Source of the DNA: Polydactylus sextarius
Lineage: Eukaryota > Chordata > Actinopteri > Polynemidae
Direction of reading: 5' to 3'
Length of the DNA: 64,000 bases
NCBI GenBank assembly: GCA_016801845.1
Contig: CM028920.1
Coordinates: 8,593,501-8,657,500 of the forward strand
In this document: in pieces, positions 37,901 to 52,210 of the stretch
Position numbering within the stretch: position 1 is the stretch's first letter
Layout: each line of letters starts with the position of its first letter
Translations under genes and position numbers: made by a program
Notes under the pieces: generated by a model
The model's input: only the letters and a program-made list of their open reading frames with translations
The model's database searches: none
What the model was told of the DNA's origin: nothing

Positions 37901-40900
37901 TTATGTACAGTAAAAAGGTAATTGCATATAACTGCAACCATTATGTCTTTATTTTCACGGCTGCAACTTTCTCGGGGCACTTAGAAACTTTTGAGGAATT
38001 CAGGGACTAACGTTTCGTTTTCAGCCTGGACTAAATTTAGTTCCTGTAAAATAACTCCAGGTTCTGCTGGTTCAGAGAGTTTCAGGGGCAGGACTGACTG
38101 GCAGTGACTGATCAAACACAGAACCTGCAGCAACTAGGACTTCAGCTCCACTTCACAGACAGAATAAGGAAGTGCTGGGCACCACTAGATTAGATATTAG
38201 GACAAGAGATTGACATTTCTTGCTTTTTAACGAAGTTGGGTTTGTTGTCAAGTTCCCAACTAAGCAAGAAATTGAATTAGAAAGTGGAAAGAAAAAGTGT
38301 GACTTAAAGAAAGAAAGATTTGTAATAACAAATTCAAAAAAAAAAAACAGCAACAACGGTGTAGGTAGTTTATATTCCAAGTTCAGTTCCATTGTTGGTC
38401 TGTTATTATGAATAACTCATTCCCATCTATCTCAAGACAGTAGAGAAACTGAGATGGATGTGTATTAACAAGCGGCATCTAACAGCCTTTCATTCATGGA
38501 CTACAACTAACAATCACAGTGAAGTCTGTCCCAAACGGCAGATAGATTTTACAAGATTTGACAGAGGTCAGTAAAACAACTCGAATATAGAACAAGTCAT
38601 ACAAGTCCAGAAGTCTAGTCTGAGGCGCGGCCCTATGCTTAGAGGAAAGTGATGGTGTAGCTATGAGCTCTGGAGAGGAATGGCCTAGGGCTACTAATAT
38701 GGAGTTCTTTTCCAAGACTCCTGAAGGCCATCCATGTCTACAAAGTTTCCTTGTTAACAGCTGATGCTTTGGAAGGAACCTGTAACATTTTCTTTAGGAT
38801 GTCGCTGTCTGTCCCCAAAAGCTAGAGGGAAGCAAAGCCAAAGAAGCAGTGAAGTATGGTGACAGGAGATCTGGGCAACAAGAGGAAGGCAGAGCTGTGA
38901 AAAGATGCTGGAACCAGTGGGACATTGTGTGAGGAAGATCACTGGGAAAGAAAAAGTCTTGAACATGGAGGGAAGTCCCTGTTGTTCAATCTGCAGGAGA
39001 CAAGTAAACCTACATCGCATCCTGTCAGCACACAAACAAGTCTAACAGACAGGGGAATCAGACGCCACCATGATCAGACCCTACAAGGATCTGCACTCAG
39101 ATGTAATAGGGTAATTAACGGAGCAATTCAAACCAACCACCTCACATAAGGTGGAGGAGGCAAGTCTTGCCAGGTGAGGTAGCAGCGATGTGATGTTATA
39201 TAACATCACATCATGTTATATAACATAACGATGTGATGTTATCAAAGAGAAAGAAGCTAAGTAAGAGACATAAGAAGAGAATGAAAATGCACATGAACAT
39301 GTTTGTTTGAAAGTGCTGCTGTATTTTCTACAGTCACAGGCAAGACTTTTTTTCTTATTCATGTTTTGCGCCACTGAGAGCGAAATAAAAATATTAACAT
39401 ACTGACAAACACCTTCAATACATATGAAATATTGAATCTGCCAGACGGTGTACAGAGCTGCCGTAGATGTTTACTGCATAATCAATGAAGGTATTGAGGT
39501 TAGAACAACAGAAACTTACCCATGCTGTGTGCTCTCTCAGGTAGCAGCCACGGTACTCGACAGTGTTGGGGTGACGCAGTTTCTGGAGGAACTTCACTTC
39601 CTTGATGATATCCTGCCATTTCTATAAGATCAGAGCCACAATCATTGATGATAATTAAAAAAAAAAATAAACTGATCTTTTTCCTACAAGAGAATGTGCC
39701 GTTAAGAGTTTTTCCAGGCCCTACCTCATTGGACTGTTTGCCACTATAGGACATCTTCTTGATGGCCACCACCTCATTGGTGCGGATGTCGTGGGCCTAA
39801 TGTGGAAAAGGGAGGACACAAACATGACACCATATTTTCACAAAATACCCAACAGCCCCAGGAAACAAGGAGAACACCATTACATAAAACAAGGCTTCCT
39901 GCTGAGCTTCCTTCCATCTACTCCTCTGCTCTCTCTCCTCCATCCTTTCATCCATGACTGGCTTCTTTTTCACCCGTCATTAAACAGGATCCTTTATCCA
40001 CCACTTACATGTTCTGGTTGACCACATTTTGCCACATTTCTATCTTTATAAACATATAGATGTTGGGCAATTAGTAGTTTATATCAAGTGGTCTATAACC
40101 AGTGAGAATTCTCATTATTGATTAGATTCATTTTTATTATTATTATTAAATTTTGTGTCAAAATCCTCAAGTTAACAGAGATCAAGAAGTCTTCTTTGGC
40201 CTCATCAACACAAGACGACATTTCTTGCGTCATGTGTTGATGAAATAACTCAAATCACACAAACAAATGTAAAAAGTGTTAACAGTCTTTAAAGACCCTG
40301 ACTGTCTCAAAGCAGACGTCTTTCAGAAACTTGCCAGTGATGTGTCTGTGTACGTGACTGAACAAGAATTTCCAAGAACTAATTTTCAGAAAGCTTAATT
40401 ATCGCTCACCTAATAATTAATTAAATTCCCACAGTCACATTTTAAAGATGTATTTAAGTGTTCGCTTCTGACTAAACCTAAATACATTAAAATGACTTGT
40501 TTGTAATATATTTTTCTGTCATTGAATTCTCTTCATTCCAGTTAAGAATTATTCTGCAGCTTAACATTTTATATTTATTAAGCTTTTAGTTTATTTATCC
40601 ACCCTCGCCTGAAGTCAACTGGGGCTGGTTCCAACCCCCCACGACCATCAAAAGATAAGCCATACAGCTAATGGATGGGTGGATAGTTTATTCATACAGC
40701 TCAGAGGTAAAAGATGTACAATTTAGATCCACTAGAGAACACAGTAGCTTTATCCAAATTAAATTAGAGTCCATCCCTCAGGGCTGTAACACATGCATGC
40801 GAACTGTGGCTACTGTGTCACCAGCATCCAATTACTTTTACAAATCCAAACACAGAGGAAGGTGACTCACGAAGTAGACTGCTCCGAAGCTCCCATGGCC

Positions 40901-41002
40901 GATCTCCCTCAGGTCTGTGAAGAGCTTCTCGGGATCCTCCCTGGAGAACAGTTCAGCCACCTCCGGGTCCTTCAGGCTCCCGGCCCGCACACTCGACGGC
41001 AT
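21393..41002 (-). CDS. taok2: Serine/threonine kinase TAOK2, whole gene (kinase and coiled-coil part plus two 3' ends)
   Basis: This is a STE20/MAP3K-type kinase acting upstream of p38/JNK and on the cytoskeleton. Shared coding exons: 40871-41002, 39725-39796, 39520-39621, 37604-37649, 37398-37494, 37020-37133, 36198-36289, 35949-36042, 35598-35679, 34448-34615, 33432-33638, 32633-32859, 32249-32426, 31936-32064 and 31606-31739. The protein starts MPSSVRAGSLKDPEVAELF. The kinase core is complete: glycine loop GHGSFGAVYF (about 35-44), VAIKK with K57, HRDVKAGN with D151, DFG with D169, S181 in APANSFVGTPYW, and MAPEV. Then follow RELDNLQYRKMKKILF, an SSSVNSLAD serine block, NIYDDPYQPE, a Gly tract, and a long coiled coil. 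ATG choice fits family homology; the preceding non-coding exon ends at 43753. All phases agree through exon 31936-32064 (580 codons), but exon 31606-31739 is 134 nt, about 70 nt short, and breaks frame. TAOK1/TAOK3 are excluded by the LTGIPSEAY and membrane-tail sequences. Confidence 0.95.
25625..26395. mobile_element. Non-autonomous hAT-like DNA transposon (MITE)
   Basis: The left end reads CAGTGGTGGAAAGATAC, and the complement of the right end reads CAGTGGTGGAAGTAAC, giving terminal inverted repeats. Just inside are ACTTAAGTAGAAGTATTG and AAGTACTGGTG motifs, the style of the abundant fish CAGTGGTGGAAAGTAAC repeat. The 8-nt flanks (AATTTTAT left, AATTAGAG right) share AATT but not the full 8, so the duplication has decayed or is absent. 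No transposase frame is visible. It lies in the taok2 intron before the beta-specific exons. Confidence 0.7.
26396..29406. other. taok2 intron / alpha-isoform 3' UTR, repeat-rich
   Basis: This holds no coding sequence. It is downstream of the alpha-type taok2 stop (29407) and upstream of the beta exons, so its right end should be alpha 3' UTR. It carries AAT repeats (about 27685-27725 and 28929-28950), an AT run (27977-28007), an A tract (28411-28436) and a T tract (28686-28707). I could not fix the alpha polyadenylation site. Confidence 0.5.
29407..31263 (-). CDS. taok2: taok2 alpha-type terminal exon (acidic linker and multi-pass membrane tail)
   Basis: A single exon starts at an acceptor with GAT TTG AAC (DLNKKQTLKDLE) and stays open for 618 codons. 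It first completes the coiled coil (LLRHHESTQELEFRQLSLVQ, EYNKRREQELRQKHAVEVRQ, QPKSLK). Reading through the internal GTGAGT donor gives an acidic Glu/Gly-rich linker, YFPDTPEELEPV, a Pro run, then about five or six hydrophobic segments (for example AICLLLSLSAAAQ, LAFLALFFSYLFL, YLVVVLIV). A basic region follows, containing LPRPLFAMCQSVLGGLAERN and PSKLPRLLPKEERERR, ending RGKIRPWR. Mammalian TAOK2-alpha has the same architecture, and by family knowledge it anchors the kinase in ER membranes. The linker sequence diverges, as is usual. Alpha versus beta usage is a splice-or-read-through choice. Confidence 0.92.
   Translation of the reverse strand, partial: DLNKKQTLKDLECAMLLRHHESTQELEFRQLSLVQRTRAELIRTQHQTELTNQMEYNKRREQELRQKHAVEVRQQPKSLKVSESNQSQGSPEEGESSATEGPNGSWDSEGGMGEGEGEIEKESGVEAKEIYDGEEELDGAVLDLRDNVVFTEGDEVDGVSVPERKDEGDDENKEKGKDVGEDEGEKELWKIGDEGTEVREVEGVQWDYEEDDGKTAHADSDEEEEEGRGVADGCPSELISFPSAEKRRLREREIDELSEFYFPDTPEELEPVPVSKPPPPPPPTQTSLPSLFSHAICLLLSLSAAAQPSNLTLLLLSIFLLSLRRSPPLPSLASLLLSAELAFLALFFSYLFLRSCCSLSLSTYLSLSLWASGLFSLGLSFSLGIYYIPMILISASFLTSPSLFLSLYLVVVLIVRPARDFFQHAPRKVNRLCMRVLFRLPRPLFAMCQSVLGGLAERNLYEMFPKAGRNWGVRQSKIPVPLKSLPLEYQASCSSTSPLAKGLLWVKRFSRRPLGVLADLANSVVLKLARQGLKKLPLGVRSKLQTLGLLKKQVPSKLPRLLPKEERERRQRERRMRERERQRREERERTFREEGRWECGLRRTSSGRFVRGKIRPWR
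32735..32790 (-). repeat. taok2: Trinucleotide tract coding poly-glycine in taok2
   Basis: CCGCC/TCC/ACC triplets on the plus strand encode about 16 consecutive Gly on the minus strand within exon 32633-32859, between SSS and RRRRGRDHFATIRTASL. Mammalian TAOK2 has a Ser/Thr/Pro-rich linker at this place, so the tract is probably a lineage expansion in a disordered region. Confidence 0.9.
38040..39186. other. taok2 intron with an unexplained, less AT-rich block
   Basis: This lies in the intron between exons 37604-37649 and 39520-39621. From about 38480 to 39170 base composition is more even than in the neighbouring introns. There is no open frame with a recognisable domain on either strand, and no splice-bounded exon fits the kinase. 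It could be an old interspersed repeat; I do not recognise a family. A palindrome follows at 39187. Confidence 0.35.
39187..39212. repeat. Perfect 26-bp palindrome in a taok2 intron
   Basis: The half-site GATGTGATGTTAT is followed directly by its exact reverse complement. A second, shorter palindrome (ATGTTATATAACAT) begins at 39213, and another GATGTGATGTTAT copy lies at about 39230-39242, so a larger hairpin can also form. Confidence 0.95.
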
Positions 41003-41011
41003 GGCCAGCGC

Positions 41012-43752
41012 CTGGTGAGTGTGGAAGAGACACACTGAGTGAGCGTCTGTTATTTGGAAGGATTACCAACATTCGGACTGAAAACATGACCCGCAGAGGA
41101 AATCTGGTCAAGTCTGTCGCAAATAACTGACACATTTGGATCTGATGAGAAATTCAACATTGATGTGAATTAAGTAATGTAAAAAAAACATCTAGTACTT
41201 TTTAGATAAAGTGGTTTATAAATGATCACTTTTTAAAACCAAATTACTCTCTGCGATACACAGGGGGCTCCCAGTTCCTCTGATGTCCTCCCGACAAGAA
41301 TAAAGCCACTACTCTGAAGCTCAAGACAACGATTCTTCTCATCTCTACCAAGAGTCACTGTAGATTATGAGTAAAAACTTATCCTGCTCAAAATCTAAAC
41401 CTCAACCTCAAAGATGGAAACCTGTGTTGGCTGATATGGGTAAGAAATATCAAGATTCACCCACCCACCCATTCATTCATCATCATCATCACATGTCTGT
41501 CTCGGACAACAGCACAGGGAGACTGGAAAATATTAACATTGCTGTATGTTTCATTTGCAAACATCGTTACAAAACTAAGACGTAGCTAATTACCATAATT
41601 TCACCAAATACAGTAGAACAGGGAGCTTTTAGCTTCAGTAAAACCAACCAGAAGCCGGGGCAAAATGAATACCTGTTTCTCCGATGCATCATCTTTATAG
41701 AGATAAAAATATCTTAAAAAGGCAGATGCAGCATCTTTTGGAATCTTTTTTTTTTTTTTTTTTTTTTTTCCCTCCGTGGACTTCACACATATTAAAGTAT
41801 GACTCAAAAATCCACACAAAAACGCTTTGTATTTTCATTGTAAGCTAAACAAAGCATTCCTCCCAGCGACTCTAACTGGTCCTTCACCAGTGTGCACAGT
41901 CGATGACGTGACCTTCACTGCTAGACGGCATGCGTTGTGTGTAAAATCAGAGAAAGAAACAAAATAAAATGAGTTAAAATAACCTGGTGAACATGTCTTT
42001 AGGGTTAAATGAAAAATTAAAAACAATCCAGCACAAATAGGATACAGTGCAGAGTATAGTCTCATCAAAACTGCACTACTGAGACTGGTGAGAATTTAAA
42101 CAATCTGATTGTTTTTGTTTTATCTCTTAAAATACAAACAACAATTTTGATACACATTCTTTAGCTTTGGCATTTTTTTTAAAGTCGTGTGACTGAGCAG
42201 GACAGACAATAAAGAAAGACATCTCTCTCTGAAAAGCAGCAGACAATGGCGAGCCTTTTCACAGGATAAAAGTACACCGCCAACCAGTTCAGCAGGCAAA
42301 TTGTGAAGGAACAGTGTGACCACAAGATTTACCTTTTGTTGAGAGGCTGGGAACCTCAAACCACTATAGAGTCTGATATCACTGAGGAGATAATCAAATG
42401 TCTCCTGACCAATTATGAAAAAAGAAGAGGTGTATATGACACGATAAAGCACGAGAGACAGAATTTCTGTAATTAATATGTGGCTACCAAAAACCCCCAC
42501 TGGGCTATTAGACTGGGGCCGAAACTGATCACTGATTCTTTCAGTTTTGCACAGTATAATAGGTACCAATATAAAACTGTGCATTGTGAGAAAACAGGTA
42601 TTTTCTTTGAAAATGCTGACACATATCCTATTGATTCAATGCCTTTAAAATGCTGGGCAAGTTTCATTCCCATTGCATGACAGATTACACATACTTATCG
42701 GAAGACGACTGTAATGTATGTGTTACTACCACACTGCAATAGACTTGACAGAGATTACCACACTAGATGTGTTCTTCTTGATAGCTTACATAAAACCACA
42801 TGACTTAACTGACAGTCACAGCCTTCTTGAACACAGTTTCACATTATTTTGGGGAGTTCAGTTGGATTGAAATGTTTTTATGGAAACAGAAAAGCAGCAT
42901 TCTGTGCTTGTGATACAGGGCTCGAAGCAATTCTTAAACTACTGCATACAATTCATTGTACAAAGACTGTCCTTAAATGTACAGTTATATTGCAGACAGT
43001 TAGTACTCATTTGTTTGATATGAAGCTATATCATGGGTGGTCACAAATGTGCCAAAGACATAATGCAGAAATTTATTTTTAAGTTGTCAGTTAACAAATC
43101 CTATTTCCAAAGTCACTAAATTTAACAAGCCGCTATGAAACATTCCTTTCATTGCCATTTTGCTTATGTCAAAGAGGAAGCATGTGGTTCTCTTTAAAAA
43201 TGAGAAGTTCTTTATATCTCGCAACCAAGCCTCAAGCAAGCTCAGTCCATTTTTCAAAACCTACCCATGACACACATTCAGCCCAGACACACTGAGAAAG
43301 AAGCAATAAAAGATACAATTATGTCGTTTGATCCAAGATTATATCTCTAATCTACATGTAATTTTACAACCTTAGATCACACTGTGGAAAACAAAAACCC
43401 ATACTGTCCTTTGCTGGTGAGACAGAGAAAAAAAATTACCTAGAGGTACAGTGCGCATCTTAGCTGAGCTGGTTAGCAGGGTTTCACACTTGCCTGGTTA
43501 TTTAAAGAATATGTGCTTATTGCTCATCAAAGTGGTGCATGAAATGTATTCAGCATCAGACAATAACAACTCCAGGGTGGTTGGGTGTTAAGGGTGCAGG
43601 CCAACAACAAGCCTGCATGTCAATGTCAACCTCTGTGGGGTCTGAAGATGAGATGGCTAATGCTGCTAGCTGGGCTTTTCCTCCAGCAGATAAGAGGTGG
43701 GGAGGCGCACTGGGCTACATTGGCATATTGAATGATTTATAACATGTCTTAC
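41012..43752 (-). other. taok2: taok2 first intron
   Basis: This is the intron between the non-coding first exon (donor about 43747-43752) and the first coding exon (acceptor at about 41012-41014). It is AT-rich with a T tract at 41746-41769. I see no supported gene; open frames at 42120-42680 and 43539-43742 look fortuitous. Confidence 0.6.
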
Positions 43753-44330
43753 CGTGGCTTTTGGGATCCACTGTAGCTAGCTGAAAAGCTAGCTAACCGG
43801 CCTGGCTGGAAAATATTGGTCTCACTCCTCCTTTCCTCGACACGAGTGTCTATTCAACACGAAGAAACCACATTCTGTCTGTCGACGCTTTTACTCGAAG
43901 TCCCCTCCATCCTGATGCTCCCAGTCAAACGGACAGCTAGCGCGTCTGCACGACTCGGCATGTGCAAAGAGCCAGTCAGTTGAAGTGACAGCTAGCTAGC
44001 TAGCTGCTGACTGACGCCTGACAACTAGCAGCTAGAGGAGCAGCTCCAGAAGAAAACCACAGGCTAGCTCTAGCTGCTGTTAGCAACACCGCTAACGAAA
44101 TAACGTAACGCCAGGAGCCGCCTGTGACGCTTTCAATGGGAAACTGGGTCATTAATTATCACGGGTCCGCTCCGTGCTCCGCTTTGCACTGTCATTACGT
44201 TAATGTTGTCGGCGGATTTCATCTCCAGTTCGTCTTATCCCCATTTTGCTCGACTCTCATCCGTTTTTGTTCAGGACCTCATCATGGCGGAGCGGGGCGG
44301 GAGCCGAAAGGAAAACGGAAGTGCTCTTCT
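43753..44330 (-). promoter_or_regulatory. taok2: taok2 non-coding first exon and promoter
   Basis: On the minus strand a good donor (CACG|GTAAGA) ends a non-coding exon at 43753. Upstream sequence is CpG-rich and packed with GCTAGC/GTTAGC words (about 43770-44100, including GCTAGCTAGCTAGC near 43992). Further up are a GGGGCGGG GC box at about 44294, an ATGGCGGAG element resembling a YY1 site at 44284, and an ETS-like CGGAAGTG at about 44316. Together these look like a housekeeping-type promoter. The exact start site is not determined. Confidence 0.55.
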
Positions 44331-47300
44331 TCTACGCTTTAACTCACGCACGTGAGCCGAGACGTCGACACGCTGTGGACGAAACGTCAGTGTGGCAAAG
44401 TTAAAACCAGCGGTACAACCTGCATCTGCTAACAGCTAATACTGTATTAATAGTATTGGTGCGGCGATAATCTAATATTATGGAGTTCATTCAATTGATT
44501 AATGACAATCTAACAGCTTAATCTGCAATAAAGCATCTTTTTTTATATAAAAATGATAGTTTGGCATATTGCAAACTACATACAAATAACTGAGAGTCTA
44601 TGTTATGAACTACTTGTCAGCAGACCACATAAATAGATTGTAATATTGGAATATGTGTATGGAAAATTCAACTTTAGAGCAACTTAGCAGACAATAAAAT
44701 AATAAAACAGGTATTGAAGGTCTGAAGCGCTGCTGGAGCAACAAATCTGGGGGTGGCCAGAGTCTGAATCCAGAATCACTAGTACATTTTATGTGTTTTT
44801 AAATACTTTAAGTACAAATTTCATGTATTTTCTTATCATATCTGCATTAAGAAAGTGAGAGATAAATATGTATGGTCTTTACAGCACTGCTAAAACAAAA
44901 CGTGGGGGTGTCTACAAAGTCCAAATATATATAATCCAAATATATATATCCAAATATTAAGTAACTTGTTTTTTTGTTTTTGTTTTTTTCCAAATGTCAT
45001 TTCTTGCAAAAGGATTTTGAAGTTTTGCTTCCATACTCATCAGCAACAATAGGGCTTTATTACCCCAGTCTCCACATTCATAATCCATTCAGGATAATCT
45101 CTACAGTGGATTTTTTTTTTATTTTTTTTTTTTAAATTGATGCACAGTTTACGCAAATTACACTGTGCATTGTGCCTCCTCCCTTTTGTTAAAGTAATCA
45201 GTTAGCAGGCTGTGATGTGTCAAAAATAACATGGTTTTCTGTTTCACGATGTCTTGTTGAAGTTGATGACTACTGCAGGATCCAACTTGTGATCTCCACA
45301 GGACAGGTTTTCTGTACTTATATTATATTCATTCATTTGTTTTAATAACATCTTAATCTTTGTTGTAAGCCGAAGTAATGACATGTTTCTTTTATCCATC
45401 CTTTAATTCCTAACCCTTTTTTAATTTTCTTATTCCACAAAGAAAACTCCTCCATCCCTTAATCTTTCTCCATCCAGTCTCCTCTCCCTCTCGTCTACCT
45501 CATCTCTGTTTTCATTCATACTCTCCTCACCCATATTCCTCTTGCCCTCCTCGCCACAGGCATCTATTTACAGCCGTGGCTGTGGCCTTGCGTAACCTCT
45601 CAGCTGGCCCACTGAAACAAGAGAGGAGAAAAGATAATAAAATCATTCCTGGTTCCTGTTGCCTGTAACCCCACAGATTACGCTTCTTATGCAAACAGAT
45701 TTTCTTGATGAATTTACATAACGGTGAAAGCAAACAGAGTTGAAAAGATCAGAACGGAGGTCATGTATACGATGACTGTCGAGTGTTTCAGCACTGACAT
45801 CAACATTTACATCCTCACAGTAGGAAGTGAAGCTTGACCATGAGCCATTAATCCCAAGTATTGTCATCAGGGTGTTTCATGGTGGAAATAATCCTTTTTT
45901 CTATGCAAATCTAACCAATATCCTTTTTATCGCTCTGATAGTAGCTGCAATCTGTTTTATGCTAATATTTGATAACAGAGGATCCAAATAAGCCATTTTT
46001 TTTCAATGAAATATAAATATTATTATTAGTTATTTTTTTGAGTGTCCAGTTATACTTTTTAGTATTAACTGAACTCAATTGTGTAAAATTTAAAATAATT
46101 ACAGTCTAGATTTAACATATTACGTGGTGATATTGTTACTTTAGGTTAATTTTTTTAATCTTGTATTCAAATTGCAAATAGTTAATTTATTACAATTAAA
46201 GTACATTTAAGGGAAAAAATGTGATGACAAACATCATCATCATCATGCAAACTGTTCAAGAAATTTGTGCAAGAACTTTTAGTCCTGTTGTGACGCATAT
46301 TACAATGTTATGGTTCATCATTATTAGATCATTTAATAATTTATGACAAATAAAAGTTCCTGTAATGTGAGTAATAAGTGTGTCAAAAGACAAAATGCAA
46401 CTGAAAAACTTTTTACTTTGAATTAAAATGTAAACAAATTTGGGATTTTTTTCAACCTATTAATTACAATCACATGCTGTGACAGGTTTCTCTTTATAAC
46501 ACTGTGCTTTGTTAGATAAATTCAGGCACTGGGATCTTGTTGAAACAACAGGTGATCAATTGCAAAAAATAATTGAATGATAAATCGACAATAGGAATAA
46601 AGTTGTTGCAGCCACAGTTGGCTGCTTTATATGCAGTTGAATCTACTGCATGAGAGTTAAAAAATGGTTGTATGCTGTAATTAATTCACAAAAGAACAGG
46701 GAAACTAAACAAGCAACTGTACCTCTGAACCTGTAAACTGATAGTATCAGTGTCCTGTTACTTCTGTAAACTACAGGTTCGGATGTCAGTACAATATTCA
46801 CTGTGATGTCACCTCTCAGTTGGAAACCAGGGCTGCATCTCTTTAGCTCATACATGAACCTGCTGTCCTCCCATCACATTACACTGACTCCTCCCAGTGG
46901 AGCGCACGACCCTGGATGCAGCCACACCTCTCTTCATACAACCTCCCTGAGTCCCTGCAGACTGGGCACACAGGGTGGCTACACACCGAGACGGAGGGCT
47001 GTCCTGGCTGAAGAGAGACAGGACTGACACTGGGAAGAAGATTAGGAAACAGACGGAAGACAGACAGCTCCTTGCACAACACAGGTCAGCTGCTGAGTCT
47101 CAGCTTCGGAGGTGGTGTATGATGCGTTAAGCTGATGAAAAGAAATCACCAGAGGAAGGTGAATATCCACATGGTGGCACCTGAATCTAATTTTATTATT
47201 CAACTCGTGACCTAAACAGAAAATGATGTAGTTGAAATATTCTTAATTTAGCAGATGACGGGTCACTTTAATATGTTTTAAGTACTCTGGTCAGGTTCAA

Positions 47301-47449
47301 ACTGTGTTTGTGTGATAACAATAGTTTCAAAATGTTACCTTGACTTGTTTTGTCTTGATCTTGATTTTTTCTGTTTTTTGTAAACTCCATTATCATCAGT
47401 ATTGTGTCATAAATTGTTAACAAATTCATGTGTGTTTTCGCTCGCAGAT
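44331..47449. other. Intergenic between divergent taok2 and cabp5; probable cabp5 5' UTR exon near 46800-47090
   Basis: No protein gene is recognised. It is AT-rich to about 46780. A more GC-balanced patch at about 46800-47090 ends with ACACAG|GTCAGC (about 47082), which could be the donor of a non-coding first exon for cabp5, since the cabp5 start codon sits 2 nt after an acceptor at 47447. That exon assignment is inference. Confidence 0.4.
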
Positions 47450-48939
47450 ATGAGTTTTGGGGCAGCGTGTATCTTCCTGCGAGGAGGCAAAAACATTGTA
47501 AGTACAGCAGTAATAGCCTTGTTTCGCGTTTTTGATGGGTTTGTGCTCATGTTTGCAAACTGTCGTGAGAAGTTGACAGGATTATAACCTGAAAGGTATC
47601 GGGATAAGATGATAAGAGATTTAGATGGTGAGAGAGGGAAAGTCTGCTCTTTACCATCACATGCCAGCAATGCTAATGGTCCACCAGCCAATATGGACAT
47701 AATCTGCACTTAAATCCACACCATCAGAAAAATCCCACAGTGTAATCTCTAGGCTCCTGTGGCCATTTAATTAAACAGCAATATCGAAAAAAAAAACAGA
47801 TCATCATCAAACATCATTTTGTTAATTGCGATACACTGGGAGATAATTCCATGTCAACTGTCAAATGTCCATATTACACTTCACTTACCCAACTGTTTTT
47901 TCTCTATGCAGGAACGGGAACTGGCTGATGATGAAATTGATGGTAATTTACATTCTTATCTATTGAAATATTCTTCCAAGCACTTCCAAGTTTTCATTAT
48001 AAATTACAGATTAAACTTCCCTATACACAGCAGATCTTTATTCTAACTCGCATCTTGCATGTTTTACACTCTGATCTGTCAGATGAACCATAATTTGTAA
48101 CCTTACAGCACAATGTTTGGTAGAATAACTAACTAAGTGTTTTGATTTACTTTTGCAGAGCTGCGTGATGCATTTAACGAGTTTGACAAAGACAAGGATG
48201 GACTTATCAGCTGTAAGGACCTGGGGAACCTGATGAGGACAATGGGTTACATGCCCACTGAGATGGAGCTGATTGAGTTGAGCCAGAACATCAACATGAA
48301 CCGTTAAGTTCTCACTAAAAACAATTCACAAAAGCTACCATGAATATAAATGATGCAATGGAAGTTCCTCAATATCTAAATCTTTATTATCAATATTTAA
48401 ATTTCACTTGTAGTTGGTGGCAGAGTCGACTTTGAGGACTTTGTTGAACTGATGACACCTAAGCTTCTGGCAGAAACGGCTGGAATGATCGGCATGAAGG
48501 AACTCAAAGATGCCTTTAAAGAGGTGAAAGTGAAACATTTTTTTTGTAAATTTTCCAGCTATTCCAGGTGCCCACAATCCAAACAGCACAACTGAAGTTT
48601 CTTTCTAAATTTTCTTTTGCTCCTCTGGTTAGTTTGATGTGGACGGAGACGGGGAGATCACAACAGAGGAGTTGCGGTTAGCCATGTCAAAGCTGATGGG
48701 AGAACACATGAGTCAAAGAGAGATAGACGCTATAGTGAAAGAAGTTGATGACAACGGAGACGGCACTGTAGACTTTGAAGGTATGAGCTCTGTGTAACTC
48801 TTTCAGTGACCTAAACGTCAATAACAAACTCCACAGTCTGTATCATAATAACATAAATGTGACTTTGTTCGTCCATTTCTCACTGATGAAACTTCTCGTC
48901 CTGCCTGCAGAGTTCGTCAGGATGATGTCCCGTCAATGA
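47450..48939 (+). CDS. cabp5: Calcium-binding protein 5, calmodulin-like, 6 exons
   Basis: This is a neuronal calmodulin-like sensor; in mammals CaBP5 acts in retinal bipolar cells and modulates voltage-gated calcium channels. Coding exons 47450-47497, 47912-47942, 48159-48302, 48414-48523, 48633-48780 and 48911-48939 give 510 nt and 169 residues, close to the mammalian length. It starts MSFGAACIFLRGGKNI, matching the ACIFLR start of CaBP5. EF-hand 1 loop (36-47, DKDKDGLISCKD) is canonical. Loop 2 (72-83, with NLGG) lacks the acidic residues and should not bind calcium, as usual for the family. Loops 3 (113-124, DVDGDGEITTEE) and 4 (150-161, DDNGDGTVDFEE) are canonical. RTMGYMPTEMELIEL and FVELMTPKLLAETAGMIG are family hallmarks. 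There is no Gly2, so no N-myristoylation is expected from this start. CaBP1/2/4 are less likely because of the short N-terminus. Confidence 0.92.
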
Positions 48940-51944
<3,005 letters not shown>

Positions 51945-52210
51945 TCACTGAGAAACGGAAGCCGGAAGAGGACAATACTCTTCAGTAAGTGCGTTGCGAC
52001 TTCTCTGTCTGTGCAGGAGTAACGTGTTGTCAGCGTTTGTCTTCATATGTGCAATTCAAACGAAAGTATGAAGCGCTCGATCTTGTCCATGTTGATACGT
52101 TGATCCTGTGTTTTTAAACTTAAAGCGCTGAGATTTGTGTGTGTGTGTGTGCGGTCGTAGCTAAAGTTAGCTAACCGGCTAACTAGCCTTGCTGTTAGTT
52201 GCGTGTTCCC
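51945..52210 (+). promoter_or_regulatory. nif3l1: nif3l1 promoter and non-coding first exon
   Basis: Two ETS-like cores (ACGGAAGCCGGAAGAGG at about 51954-51970) precede a good donor (TTCA|GTAAGT) at 51984/51985, which would end a short non-coding exon spliced to the acceptor at 52886. A GCTAAAGTTAGCTAACC cluster lies at about 52161-52180. The elements suggest a housekeeping promoter; the assignment is inferred. Confidence 0.45.

Noticed and set aside
44284..44355. Short plus-strand frame starting ATGGCGGAGCGG
   Set aside because: It stops after 23 codons and lies on the taok2 promoter; the ATGGCGG is better read as a YY1-like element.
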